A stretch of DNA of 64,000 nucleotides, from the NCBI RefSeq assembly GCF_001482405.1, contig NZ_LPXO01000003.1:1-64000 (forward strand), written 5' to 3'. Positions 7,276-15,250 of the stretch are shown piece after piece. Origin of the DNA: Pseudoponticoccus marisrubri. Lineage in GTDB: Bacteria; Pseudomonadota; Alphaproteobacteria; Rhodobacterales; Rhodobacteraceae. Below the pieces are notes generated by a model. It searched no databases, had not been told where the DNA came from, and was given only the letters and a program-made list of their open reading frames with translations. Each line of letters opens with the position of its first letter. The first letter of the stretch is position 1. A program made the translations under genes and the position numbers.

Positions 7276-9123
7276 TCAGTCCTCCATGAGTCCGATCAGC
7301 AGATCCTGCCCGCGCTCGACGAGCTTCATCGAGTTCAGCCAGCCGTAGAATTGGCGCAGCGTGCCGGGCGTGTCGTCGATGCGCTTCGCGATCACCTCGA
7401 TCTCGTTTGGGTGCCGGTCGAGCAGCAGCGAGGTCTGCCCGTGCCGCATCTGGTGCGGCGTCATGGGCAGGTTCACCACCGTGCGCATGAGGCCTGCGAA
7501 CTCTGCCCCGAAGAAGTCGGGGTTGAGATGCGCGCCCGGTGTCTTAACGGCCGGAAAGAGGAACGGGCTCGTCGCGGCGTGCGGGAACATCGGCCGAATG
7601 ACCCGCAGATACCACTGGATCGTGTCGTGGCATCCATGCCTGTTGGCGCGGATCGGGAACTCGATTTCGGCTCCGTTCTTGGTCAGTTCCGCTGGGATGA
7701 GCACCTTGATCGCCTTCTTGCCGGTCTTGGGAGCACGGATCTGCGCGTCCTCGCCGACACAGGTCAGGCTCATGGCGTTCTCCACACGGATCGGGGCGCC
7801 GCCGATCTCGATCGCCGCGAAACAGGCCGCGGTCCCGAGCATGCGCACGCGCGAGATCTCCGCCGGTGTGAGCGTGCGCTTCTCCGCGGCGATCTGCGCC
7901 AGGATGGTCTCGGCAGTCTCGCGCAGTTTCTTGAACGAGCCGAGAAACCGCCGGCGCGGCACGGGTTTTTCCACCAGGCTTTCACAGAACTTGCGGTTTG
8001 CCGGCGTCATGCATCGGTCGGCCTTCTTGCCCATCCGGGACACCGCGTTGTTGGCAAGAACCTGTTGCATGATGTGCGTGTCGATGCCGAGATGGGCGCG
8101 GACCTGGTTCAGCGCCTTGAGATATTTGCGGGATGTCCGGGGCTCGAGATGGCTATCCTTGCGGCTCCGTGTCCGCCGCGCAAACATCTCGCCGGCGATG
8201 GCGCAAAGGATCTCATCGTCGGCGAGGACGATCTTGAGATCGGCTGCATCCGGGCTGATCCCGCCGATCTCCACCCCGATCCGTAGGACGGTGCGGAACG
8301 CGGACCGCATGACATGCGCGTGTCCCGCGTGCTCGTCCGCGAACCCCTGCTCGACCGGGTCCCAGTTGGTCTTCGTGACCGCGTCGATCCAGGGCAGGAA
8401 CTGGGCCTCCCAAGCGGGTTCGATCGCTGCCAGCCGTGGCACGCGCCGCTCGGCCGAAAACCCGATCGGACGGGGTGGCAGCAGGGGCAGGAGCTGCGGG
8501 AACTTCCGCAGATCGTCGAGCCGCCGGAGCGCGCGGGCGTTGGCATCGCGCTTGTTGCCTCGGAAATCGGCGTCTATGCGCTGCGCCTCGACAAGCCTTA
8601 GGTCCTGCGGCTGCCAGCCGTAGGATCGGGCGACAAGTGCGAAGGTCTTGAGCGCCGAAAGCTTCATGGGATGCCATTTTGCGGTCTTCCCGACCCGGCC
8701 TTCAGTGAGCGGCTTGATCGCGGCAAAAAGCCGGGTCCAGTCGTCCTGCTGTGCCCGCAGCGCCGCCTGCGCCGCATGCACGCCCAAAAACTCGCGCAAC
8801 GGTGCCTGTAGGCGGCGCCGAAAGAGACGGTAGGCCTCGTTCGTCGACCAGTGTTCGGGATCGAACCCGTCCAGCGGAAACCGCTCCTCGACGAGCGACA
8901 GCTCGGCCGGGACCGCGGGGAGTGGCCGGTTCATGATGTCCCCCACCTGGTCGATCGCGCCCAGATACCGCGCCTTCACCGATGGCGTGATGTCGTTGCG
9001 GGTCGACACATGGGCGCGGAGATCGGCGAGAGTGAGGCGGGCTTCCTTCCTTGCCATGGGCGCGGAGCCGACGGCCGCGAGGGCGCGTTCGGAGGTCTGT
9101 GGGCGGCTGGTTAGATCAAGCAT
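7276..9123 (-). CDS. tyrosine recombinase/integrase-like protein
   Basis: A 615-residue product. The C-terminus carries MTPHQMRHGQTS (the HxxRH box) and, some 33 residues on, LRQFYGW, with the Tyr as likely nucleophile. An upstream segment around GTAACFAAIEIGGAP occupies the first-Arg-box position but lacks an obvious Arg. The long N-terminal part (about 400 residues) is not recognised and is far larger than in phage integrases. The ATG at 9123 follows GGAATGACCC. The stop is immediately followed by the ATG of the next recombinase. A 222-bp gap with iterated repeats separates it from the HTH gene upstream. Paired large recombinases plus an HTH protein recall GInt-type elements. Confidence 0.7.
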   Translation of the reverse strand: MLDLTSRPQTSERALAAVGSAPMARKEARLTLADLRAHVSTRNDITPSVKARYLGAIDQVGDIMNRPLPAVPAELSLVEERFPLDGFDPEHWSTNEAYRLFRRRLQAPLREFLGVHAAQAALRAQQDDWTRLFAAIKPLTEGRVGKTAKWHPMKLSALKTFALVARSYGWQPQDLRLVEAQRIDADFRGNKRDANARALRRLDDLRKFPQLLPLLPPRPIGFSAERRVPRLAAIEPAWEAQFLPWIDAVTKTNWDPVEQGFADEHAGHAHVMRSAFRTVLRIGVEIGGISPDAADLKIVLADDEILCAIAGEMFARRTRSRKDSHLEPRTSRKYLKALNQVRAHLGIDTHIMQQVLANNAVSRMGKKADRCMTPANRKFCESLVEKPVPRRRFLGSFKKLRETAETILAQIAAEKRTLTPAEISRVRMLGTAACFAAIEIGGAPIRVENAMSLTCVGEDAQIRAPKTGKKAIKVLIPAELTKNGAEIEFPIRANRHGCHDTIQWYLRVIRPMFPHAATSPFLFPAVKTPGAHLNPDFFGAEFAGLMRTVVNLPMTPHQMRHGQTSLLLDRHPNEIEVIAKRIDDTPGTLRQFYGWLNSMKLVERGQDLLIGLMED

Positions 9124-9174
9124 GGGTCATTCCGTTCATGTTGTTTGTATGGATCGTTCGATGAGGGCCGTGCG

Positions 9175-9287
9175 GGTCGCTTGCGTGCACGCTCGGTCGC
9201 TTGGATGCGCCCGGGACACACACGCCTGCGAGGTTGCCACCGGTGAAACCGAGCGGGTGTTTATGTCCCGGTCGCTTGCGTGCATGC
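9175..9287. repeat. short direct repeats between HTH and recombinase genes
   Basis: GGTCGCTTGCGTGCACGC at 9175-9192 recurs with one change at 9270-9287. A shorter, diverged copy beginning GGTCGCTTG is at 9195-9210. CCCGGGACAC-type sequence appears near 9210 and inverted at 9312-9321. The repeats occupy the 222-bp gap upstream of the recombinase pair, a good place for operator or recombinase-binding sites. Confidence 0.5.
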
Positions 9288-9345
9288 CGGGTCGTCAGGG
9301 TGCAGATCGCCGTGTCCCGGGCGGTGGAAAGCATGGGGCTGGACC

Positions 9346-9810
9346 TCATTTCGTTGGGGTGAGCGCGCCGAAGGCCGGTGCCGCCTTGGCGTATCGGGGG
9401 AGCGGGCGGCCTTGATGCCAGGCCAGGACCTCGGCCTTGCGCCAGCGCTTCGCGCGGGCGTGCTTCCGCCCGTTCGAGAGGTCGATCGAGGGCGGAAACG
9501 GCGGCGTATCCGCCGGCAGCTTTCCTTTCTCCCAGCGATAGATGATCGAGGGGTCCTTGGCGCCGATTAGCGTGGCGACGTCGTTCGCGGTGAGCAGGGG
9601 CGCGGTCAGGTCAGCCCAGTGTCTGGGATCTTGGGTTTCGGACAGATCGAGTGCGCGCAAAATGAGCGACCAGCGCGCGGTGCCGCCCCTCAGCCGGATG
9701 CCGAGCGCGCGCAACACCTTGGCCAGCGCGCGCCGGTCAGCGGATCCCGTTTTCTTGCGGATACAGAAAAAGACTTCGAGATCGTCGCGGGTGAGGGCTT
9801 GGTCCAGCAT
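9346..9810 (-). CDS. helix-turn-helix protein, AlpA/excisionase-like
   Basis: A 154-residue product. The second half (LLTANDVATLIGAKDPSIIYRWEKGKLP) is a MerR/AlpA-like winged helix motif of the kind used by excisionases and element regulators, followed by basic residues (GRKHARAKRWRKAEVLAW). The N-terminal 70 residues are not recognised. An ATG at 9810 is chosen over the in-frame TTG at 9822. It is upstream of and co-directional with the two recombinase genes and probably regulates them or directs their recombination, in the way that ginD is described for GInts. That link is inference. Confidence 0.6.
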   Translation of the reverse strand: MLDQALTRDDLEVFFCIRKKTGSADRRALAKVLRALGIRLRGGTARWSLILRALDLSETQDPRHWADLTAPLLTANDVATLIGAKDPSIIYRWEKGKLPADTPPFPPSIDLSNGRKHARAKRWRKAEVLAWHQGRPLPRYAKAAPAFGALTPTK

Positions 9811-10079
9811 GGCCCAAGGCAATTAGGTCCGGGTTTGTCGACCCCGAAAACTTGAGCAGCGCGGGAGACCGATTCTTTGTGCATCACGAAGAAAACTACC
9901 GAACTCGTGACGGCAGCGCGGGCCGCTGTTGCGTTTGCAAGCCGGCCCTTGGACGAAGCCGCTCGCGCGGCAGGGGCGCTGTTGGGAATCGACACGCACT
10001 GATCTGACCCGTGTGCATTTGGGGATGTGGGCACTTGCCTGACGATTGGGACCTCTCAATCGACAGACAGGAGGTTCCC

Positions 10080-10967
10080 ATGACGGAGGAGAGAACGACC
10101 CCGCTGCGTGAGCGGATGATCGAGGACATGCGGATCCGGGGTATTGGCGACAAGGCCCAGAAGGCGCACATCCGGGCGATCAGGGACTTCGCCGCATTCC
10201 TTGGACGATCCCCGGACACGGCCACGCCGGAGGATCTGCGCGCCTGCCAGCTTCACATGACGAACACCGAGGTCACGCCCTCGACCCTCAACACGCGCAT
10301 CGTCGCGCTGCGGTTCTTCTTCGGCATGACCTGCGGGCGCGAGGAGATGAAGCGCTACATGCAGTTCCGCACCCAGCCGCGGAAGCTTCCGGGCGTGTTC
10401 AGCGTCGAGGAGGTGTCCGACATCCTGATGGCGGCGCCGGGGCCGGGCCTGAAGTATCGTGCCGCGCTCAGCATTTCCTACGGTGCCGGGCTCCGGGCAG
10501 CGGAGGTCTGCAACCTCAAGATCGGCGACATCGACAGTGACCGGATGCTGATCCATGTCGAGCAGGGCAAGGGACGGAAGGATCGCAAGGTGATGCTGTC
10601 GCCGGGGCTGCTCGATCTGTTGCGCGACTGGTGGCTGGAGGCACGGCCGGAAGGCTGGCTGTTTCCCGGCAAGCCCAAGATCAACCCGATCTCGCCGCGC
10701 CAGCTGAACCGGGCCTTCACCTCGGCAAAGCACATGGCCGGTATCAGCAAGCCGGCGACGCTCCACACGCTCCGCCACAGCTTCGCCACGCATCTGCTCG
10801 AGGCCAACACCGACGTGCGGGTCATCCAGGTCCTGCTCGGCCATGCCAAGCTGACCACCACGGCGCAATACACGCACGTCGCCACCAAGACGATCCGAGA
10901 CACCGTCAGCCCTTACGAGATGCTGGCGAAGTTGCAGGACCAGACGCTGAAGCGAAGTCTGGAGTGA
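10080..10967 (+). CDS. XerC/XerD-like tyrosine recombinase of the IS91-type element
   Basis: A 295-residue product starting MTEERTTPLRERMIEDM, with AGGAGG placed 6 bases before the ATG. The N-terminal SAM-like domain (about 1-90) precedes the catalytic domain: YGAGLRAAEVCNL (first Arg), GKGRKDR (Lys), LHTLRHSFATHLLE (HxxR), LGHAKLTTTAQYTHV (His and nucleophile Tyr). All catalytic residues appear intact. Such genes travel upstream of IS91-family transposases. It ends 12 bases before the transposase GTG start. Confidence 0.85.
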   Translation: MTEERTTPLRERMIEDMRIRGIGDKAQKAHIRAIRDFAAFLGRSPDTATPEDLRACQLHMTNTEVTPSTLNTRIVALRFFFGMTCGREEMKRYMQFRTQPRKLPGVFSVEEVSDILMAAPGPGLKYRAALSISYGAGLRAAEVCNLKIGDIDSDRMLIHVEQGKGRKDRKVMLSPGLLDLLRDWWLEARPEGWLFPGKPKINPISPRQLNRAFTSAKHMAGISKPATLHTLRHSFATHLLEANTDVRVIQVLLGHAKLTTTAQYTHVATKTIRDTVSPYEMLAKLQDQTLKRSLE

Positions 10968-10979
10968 CCGGACGCCGGG

Positions 10980-12172
10980 GTGTCCCGGCCGAAGCTGGAG
11001 ATCGCTGACATCTTCCGCGCCCATGGTCCCGCGTGGCGGCGGGCCCATGCCGGGCATGTCAGCCTCTGCCGGCTGAAGGTCATGTCGGCGATCGAAACCT
11101 GCCGGACCGAAGCGCTCGGTGGACATGTGGCGGCCTGCACGAAGTGCGCGCATCAGCACATCGCCTACAACAGCTGCAAGAACCGGCATTGCCCCAAGTG
11201 CCAGGGACCGGCGGCGCGCGACTGGATGGCCGAGCGCGCCGAGGATCTGCTGCCGGTGGGGTATTTCCACGTGGTCATCACCCTGCCGGCCGAGATCGCC
11301 CGGATCGCCTGCTGGAACAAGAAGGCGGTCTACGGCCTGCTGTTCAGGGCGTCGGCCGAAACGGTCATGACCATCGCGGCCGATCCGAAGCGCATGGGCG
11401 CGCGGGTGGGCATGACCAGCGTGTTGCACACCTGGGGGTCGGCGCTGGCCCATCACCCGCACATCCACATGATCGTCCCCGGCGGCGGGCTGTCACTGGA
11501 TGCCACCCGGTGGGTCGCCTGCAAGCCGGGGTTCTTCCTGCATGTGCGGGTGCTGTCGCGACTGTTCCGGCGGCTGTTTCTGGACAGGCTGATGGTTCTG
11601 CATCGCGCCGGACGACTTGCCTTCTTCGGCGATCTCGAAGGGCTGGTGCAGGCGGATGCGTTCGCTGCCTGGCTCGCTCCCTTCCGCAATTCCGAATGGG
11701 TGGTCTACGCCAAGCAACCCTTCGGTGCCTGGAGGCCGTGCTCGCCTATCTGAGCCGCTACACCCACCGCGTGGCGATCTCGAACCATCGCCTGATCAGC
11801 GCCGACGCCGATACCGTGGCCTTTCGCTGGAAGGACTATCGTATCAAGCACGGAAACCGGCAAAAGGTGATGCGCCTCGCCACGGACGAGTTCATCCGCC
11901 GGTTCCTGGCCCACGTCCTCCCGGACGGCTTCCACCGCATCCGGCACTACGGCCTGCTCGCCGCCGCGCAGCGCAAGGCCAACATCGCCAGGATCCGGGA
12001 TCTGCTCGGACAGGCGCGGCCGGAACCGGAGCCGCAACTCGGTGCAGAGATCGTTCCGCTCACCCTGCGCGAGCCGTGCCCCTCCTGCGGCGGCCAGATG
12101 CGCATCATCGAAATCTTCCGCCAGGGACAAAGGCCGACGTCCCGGGCACCGCCGAGGGAGCAGGCCGCATGA
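10980..12172 (+). pseudogene. IS91-family transposase, frameshifted
   Basis: The N-terminal part (from a GTG at 10980) has the family's zinc-ribbon, CTKCAHQHIAYNSCKNRHCPKC, written here only as Cys pairs at about residues 52-76. The HUH-like HHPHIHMIVPGGG motif follows at about 161. Reading breaks at about 11730, just after YAKQPFG, and stops at 11753. The expected continuation (EAVLAYLSRYTHRVAISN) resumes in another frame and runs to 12172, ending with a CPSCGG motif. One base appears to be missing. The result is a two-part reading frame, so the transposase is probably inactive unless frameshifting rescues it. Confidence 0.85.
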
Positions 12173-12523
12173 CGAGATGCCTGTCTTTCCGAAACTGTCG
12201 TCCACGGATGTCCGCATGCACCCGCCGGCAATTCCCTGCGCCCGCCGCATCGGAGCACGAAATCACCACTCCCGAGCAATCGCCATCGTCGGAAGATATC
12301 GCAACTCCGTGCATCCCGGCGCACGCGGAGTGGGCCGGATATCACTCTGGCACGGCGCCGCTCGAACCCGCAGACACATCCGCCAGCGCGCTTTCCCCAT
12401 AGACACCGCTCGGCCCCCGCGGCTTCCACCTTGGGAGGATTCCCAACGCGGGCCGACAACGCACCGAGCCCCGCCATCTCACCGCGGCCCGCATCGGAAA
12501 TCCTTCACCTGAGCCGTCATTCG

Positions 12524-12553
12524 GCCTTCGCCCACGTCATGTCCGGAGAAGGC
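12524..12553. other. possible IS91 origin-end hairpin
   Basis: GCCTTC (12524-12529) pairs with GAAGGC (12548-12553) around an 18-base loop, about 350 bases downstream of the transposase stop. IS91-type elements have a subterminal hairpin at the origin end. This is a positional suggestion only. Confidence 0.3.
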
Positions 12554-12577
12554 TCGTCTTACTCATGCTGTCCACGT

Positions 12578-12757
12578 TCAAAAAAAGGGCCTCCCGGCCT
12601 TGAATAGCAGAAATCCGCTCACTAACTCGTGAGGGCCCGTGGGAATTGGCTTACGGGTTTGGCCGTTGAACTTGTCAACCTCTTTATGGTGACCTGGCAG
12701 CACGATGCCGAACAGCATCGCCGCGACCAGAGCCAGACTGAATGAGACACTGAGCAT
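12578..12757 (-). CDS. small hydrophobic protein antisense to the DRT2 RNA region
   Basis: A 59-residue frame starting MLSVSFSLALVAAMLFGIVL, a strongly hydrophobic N-terminus resembling a membrane segment or signal peptide, then a polar tail. It has an excellent ribosome binding site (GGAGG, 8 bases before the ATG) and a consensus -10 hexamer at 12779-12784. The oddity is at the end: a GGCC-loop-GGCC hairpin and T7 run overlap the last codons, and the TGA is formed at the very end of the T-run. A terminated transcript would therefore probably carry no stop codon. It lies on the strand opposite the hairpin-rich leader of the reverse transcriptase. It may be a real small gene, or reflect coding on the complementary strand of the template RNA. 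Confidence 0.4.
   Translation of the reverse strand: MLSVSFSLALVAAMLFGIVLPGHHKEVDKFNGQTRKPIPTGPHELVSGFLLFKAGRPFF
12580..12601 (-). terminator. intrinsic terminator-like hairpin with T7 run
   Basis: On the minus strand GGCC-GGGA-GGCC is followed by CTTTTTTT. The stem is short (4-6 bp), so strength is uncertain. It would end leftward transcription from the -10 at 12779-12784 after roughly 190 bases. Confidence 0.45.
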
Positions 12758-12944
12758 AGCTCGGACCTCCACGGTTACATTATACCACCTCGCGTTTCGA
12801 GACCCGTGTCTGCGAGGCGTTCGGAGAAGACACGCTGGACGTATCCGCTGACAGAAGGTGGCGTGCGTTCGGGGGACGCCCGGCCTTAAAACCGGAGCCC
12901 AGGGTCAGGGCCAGTCCTCCGAACTCTGCGACAAAGGGGGATTC
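12605..12944 (+). ncRNA. candidate structured RNA of the DRT2 reverse transcriptase
   Basis: The roughly 340 bases before the reverse transcriptase ATG contain an unusual density of hairpins: 12618-12633 (CTCAC/GTGAG), 12636-12657 (CCCGT/ACGGG), 12665-12679 (GTTGA/TCAAC), 12704-12719 (GATGC/GCATC), 12788-12817 (CCTCGC/GCGAGG enclosing AGAC/GTCT) and 12860-12880 (GGCGT/ACGCC). DRT2 systems encode a non-coding RNA directly upstream of the RT, copied by rolling-circle reverse transcription. Position and structure fit, but the RNA ends and the template segment cannot be fixed from one sequence. The true RNA may be shorter, roughly the last 280 bases. Confidence 0.45.
12779..12784 (-). promoter_or_regulatory. 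candidate -10 element (TATAAT) for leftward transcription
   Basis: A perfect TATAAT on the minus strand, followed by GGAGG and an ATG within 30 bases. No clear -35 is seen 16-18 bases upstream, so the promoter assignment is tentative. Confidence 0.4.
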
Positions 12945-14237
12945 ATGTCGCTCGATTGGTTTAAGACCAGAAGCTACCGTCATTTCGATCTTCCTGTCGG
13001 GGAGAAATTCGCCAGAAAGGTGATGAACCCGGACTTTGTGCTCAAGCACTCTTTCCTCCCTCTTCTCCACTACACGAAATCTGAAAAGCGCTATAAGAAA
13101 TGTCCGAAGACCGGGACGCGGACCATCACCTCGAAGGACCGCCCTATCAAGTATGCATCGCACCGAGATGCCTGCATACTCTCGTTCTACGCCAGCAAGA
13201 TGAATACGTTGCTCGATGCTCACTATAACGACAAGGGCCTGTCTGATAGCGTTCTGGCCTATCGTGCCCTCGGACGCGGCAACTACGATTTCTCTGCGGA
13301 GGTGCTTGCGTTTGCCAAGACCAATGCCCCCGTGGCGATACTGGCGTTCGACGTCAGCAGCTTCTTCGATAACCTTGACCACAGGCTCCTGAAGCGCCGT
13401 CTAAAATCCATTCTGGGTGTGACGTCGCTCCCCGATCATTGGATGCGCGTGTTTCGGGCAATTTCCGCTTTCCACTACGTCGACATGGAAGAGCTCAAGG
13501 CGAACTCCACGTTTTCTGCCCGGCTCAAGGAGAACAGCCGGGACCGGATCGCCAGCGTCGAAGAGTTGAAAGCCCATGGCATCAAGTTCCACCCGAACCC
13601 CGAACTGGCAAAGGGGCATCGGCGTGGCATACCTCAGGGCACTCCCATTAGTGCGGCCGCGTCGAACCTTTACATGGTTGATTTCGACGCGGCTGCACGT
13701 GCCTACTGCGACAGCGTCGGCGCAATGTATCGTCGGTATTCGGACGACATCCTGGTGCTTTGCGACCCCGCCCACGCTACAGCGGCCGAAGCTAAGATCA
13801 TGGACCTCATAAAGGCAGAGAGGCTGGAAATATCGCCCCACAAAACCGAAAGGACCCAATTCACTGGCAAGGGCACTGTGGCGGGGAAAGCCGCACAATA
13901 CCTCGGCTTCGCGTTACACGAGACGGGACCAGCGATTCGAGAAAGCTCACTCGCTCGCCAGTGGCGGAAGATGCGAAGGGCGATGGCCCGGACTCGAAAG
14001 ATCGCGGAGCGAAACATCGCTTCCGGAAAGTCGACCAAGGCGCATACCAAGCGCCTGTATCGCCGCTTTACCCACCTGAAGGTGCGAGACGAAGAGGGTC
14101 TTCGTGTCGTCAGGAACTTTTCCTCCTATGGCCGGCGCAGCGCCGCCGCATTTGGAGGAGACGAAAAAATTTCTCAGCAAATCAAACGTTTTGAACGTGC
14201 TGCACTTCGCGAAATTGAGAAACTCAAGAAACTATAG
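12945..14237 (+). CDS. drt2: antiviral reverse transcriptase, DRT2 type
   Basis: A 430-residue stand-alone reverse transcriptase. Landmarks: SLDWFKTRSYRHFDLP at the N-terminus, ASHRDACILSFYAS (71-84), FDVSSFFDNLDH (135-146, first catalytic Asp), GIPQGTPIS (228-236) and YRRYSDDIL (262-270, the catalytic YSDD box). There is no maturase or endonuclease domain as in group II intron RTs. Length, the N-terminal block and YSDD fit the DRT2 (UG2) family as I recall it, in which the RT copies an upstream RNA into concatemeric cDNA that becomes an endless reading frame after phage infection. The ATG at 12945 is set by AAAGGGGG just upstream; the frame is open back to 12858. It sits between the decayed IS91 element and the type I restriction operon. 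Confidence 0.8.
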   Translation: MSLDWFKTRSYRHFDLPVGEKFARKVMNPDFVLKHSFLPLLHYTKSEKRYKKCPKTGTRTITSKDRPIKYASHRDACILSFYASKMNTLLDAHYNDKGLSDSVLAYRALGRGNYDFSAEVLAFAKTNAPVAILAFDVSSFFDNLDHRLLKRRLKSILGVTSLPDHWMRVFRAISAFHYVDMEELKANSTFSARLKENSRDRIASVEELKAHGIKFHPNPELAKGHRRGIPQGTPISAAASNLYMVDFDAAARAYCDSVGAMYRRYSDDILVLCDPAHATAAEAKIMDLIKAERLEISPHKTERTQFTGKGTVAGKAAQYLGFALHETGPAIRESSLARQWRKMRRAMARTRKIAERNIASGKSTKAHTKRLYRRFTHLKVRDEEGLRVVRNFSSYGRRSAAAFGGDEKISQQIKRFERAALREIEKLKKL

Positions 14238-14530
14238 TTAGTTGGCGACATACCCGACATTCTCAGACCCATACCAGTCATTCGTTTAGGCCGCAGAGAA
14301 TGACAGCTCTCCGCCCGTTCTCCTAAAAATTCTACACCCAATGCGGAAATTGAGGTATAGTTGAGAATGACAAGAAACAAGAATAATGCGCAGGCAAAAC
14401 CGACGAACCAGGTCCGGTCTGGAGGCATTTCAAAGTGATCCGAAACCGGATTCGCGGTTGCAGAATACTTCGCGAAAATCGAAAAGCGAACCAAATAGGT
14501 TGATTTGCGGTAAACGCTATCTCGACAAAA

Positions 14531-15250
14531 TCAATCCACCCATTCCGACAACGGAAGGGCGTTGAGTTCTTGGCGGATCTGTCGCCATCGCGGGAACTCG
14601 CGGTCCAGAACTGCCATGAAGCGTTCGTCATGCTTGGGCGATAGGAGGTGCGCGAGCTCGTGAACGATGACGTAGTCGATCATCCGCTCCGGCTTCTTCG
14701 CAAGCTCGGAGTTCAGCCAGACGATGCCCTTATCAGGATTGCAGCTTCCCCACTTGGTCTTCATCGGCCGGATGCCCCACTTATTGGGCTCAACGCCCAT
14801 GCGCGCTGACCAACATTCGATGCGCGGCGCGGCCAGTTTTCGGAGTTCTGCCTTCAACCACGAGTCCATCCATCGGGACAGCTGCTCTGGTTCGCTGTCC
14901 ACGGGGGCATTCAAAACGAGCTTGTCGTTGGCCCTCCGGGCGATCTTGTGGATCTTCTTGTCCCAGTGCTGAACTTCAAGCCGCAGCGGTCTACCGAAAA
15001 GGAAATGCGTTTCTCCAGAGATGTAGCGACGCGTGGGCTGGCGCTCCTGATTGGCGAATTGCGCTTGTTTCCGCCGGATCCAAGGCATCCTTGTTAGAAC
15101 GGCGAGCCGGATTGCTTCTTCGCTCACGTGATCCGGGGCGGCGACTCTGACCCGTCCCGCTGGCGGGTAGCAGCCGATGTGCAGATTCTTGATCTTTTTG
15201 CGCACGATCTCGACGTCGACACCGCCGATTTGCGAAATCTCAGTATTCAC
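14531..15250 (-). CDS. YgjP/SprT-like zinc metallopeptidase (M48 family type)
   Basis: A 239-residue product with the zinc motif VIVHELAHLLSPKH (HELAH at 197-201, further His at 207) and the KTKWGSC block at about 164-170 typical of the YgjP-type family. It is cytoplasmic, with no signal peptide. Genes of this family are often the last gene of type I restriction operons, and here its ATG overlaps the end of hsdR by 11 bases, so it is the fourth gene of hsdM-hsdS-hsdR-peptidase. Its role in restriction, perhaps control of the nuclease, is not established. The 293 bases between it and the reverse transcriptase gene contain nothing I can identify. Confidence 0.85.
   Translation of the reverse strand: MNTEISQIGGVDVEIVRKKIKNLHIGCYPPAGRVRVAAPDHVSEEAIRLAVLTRMPWIRRKQAQFANQERQPTRRYISGETHFLFGRPLRLEVQHWDKKIHKIARRANDKLVLNAPVDSEPEQLSRWMDSWLKAELRKLAAPRIECWSARMGVEPNKWGIRPMKTKWGSCNPDKGIVWLNSELAKKPERMIDYVIVHELAHLLSPKHDERFMAVLDREFPRWRQIRQELNALPLSEWVD

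Larger units (their letters stand above)
10000..12560 (+). mobile_element. IS91-family insertion element, decayed (borders approximate)
   Basis: A XerC-like recombinase gene followed 12 bases later by an IS91-type (Y2) transposase gene is the organisation of one IS91 subgroup. The transposase is frameshifted, so the element is probably inactive. IS91 elements have no terminal inverted repeats, so the ends cannot be read off exactly. A hairpin at 12524-12553 downstream of the transposase could be the origin end. From 12173 to about 12523 I see no gene, as is usual for the 3' flank of such transposases. Confidence 0.6.

Noticed and set aside
12169-12402. Small open frame after the IS91-type transposase
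   Set aside because: Pro/Arg/Ser-rich translation, no ribosome site, and located in the usual non-coding 3' flank of such elements.
12858-12944. Upstream GTG start for the reverse transcriptase
   Set aside because: Would add 29 residues not like the family; a strong ribosome site and family-like sequence fix the start at 12945, and the upstream part belongs to the structured RNA region.
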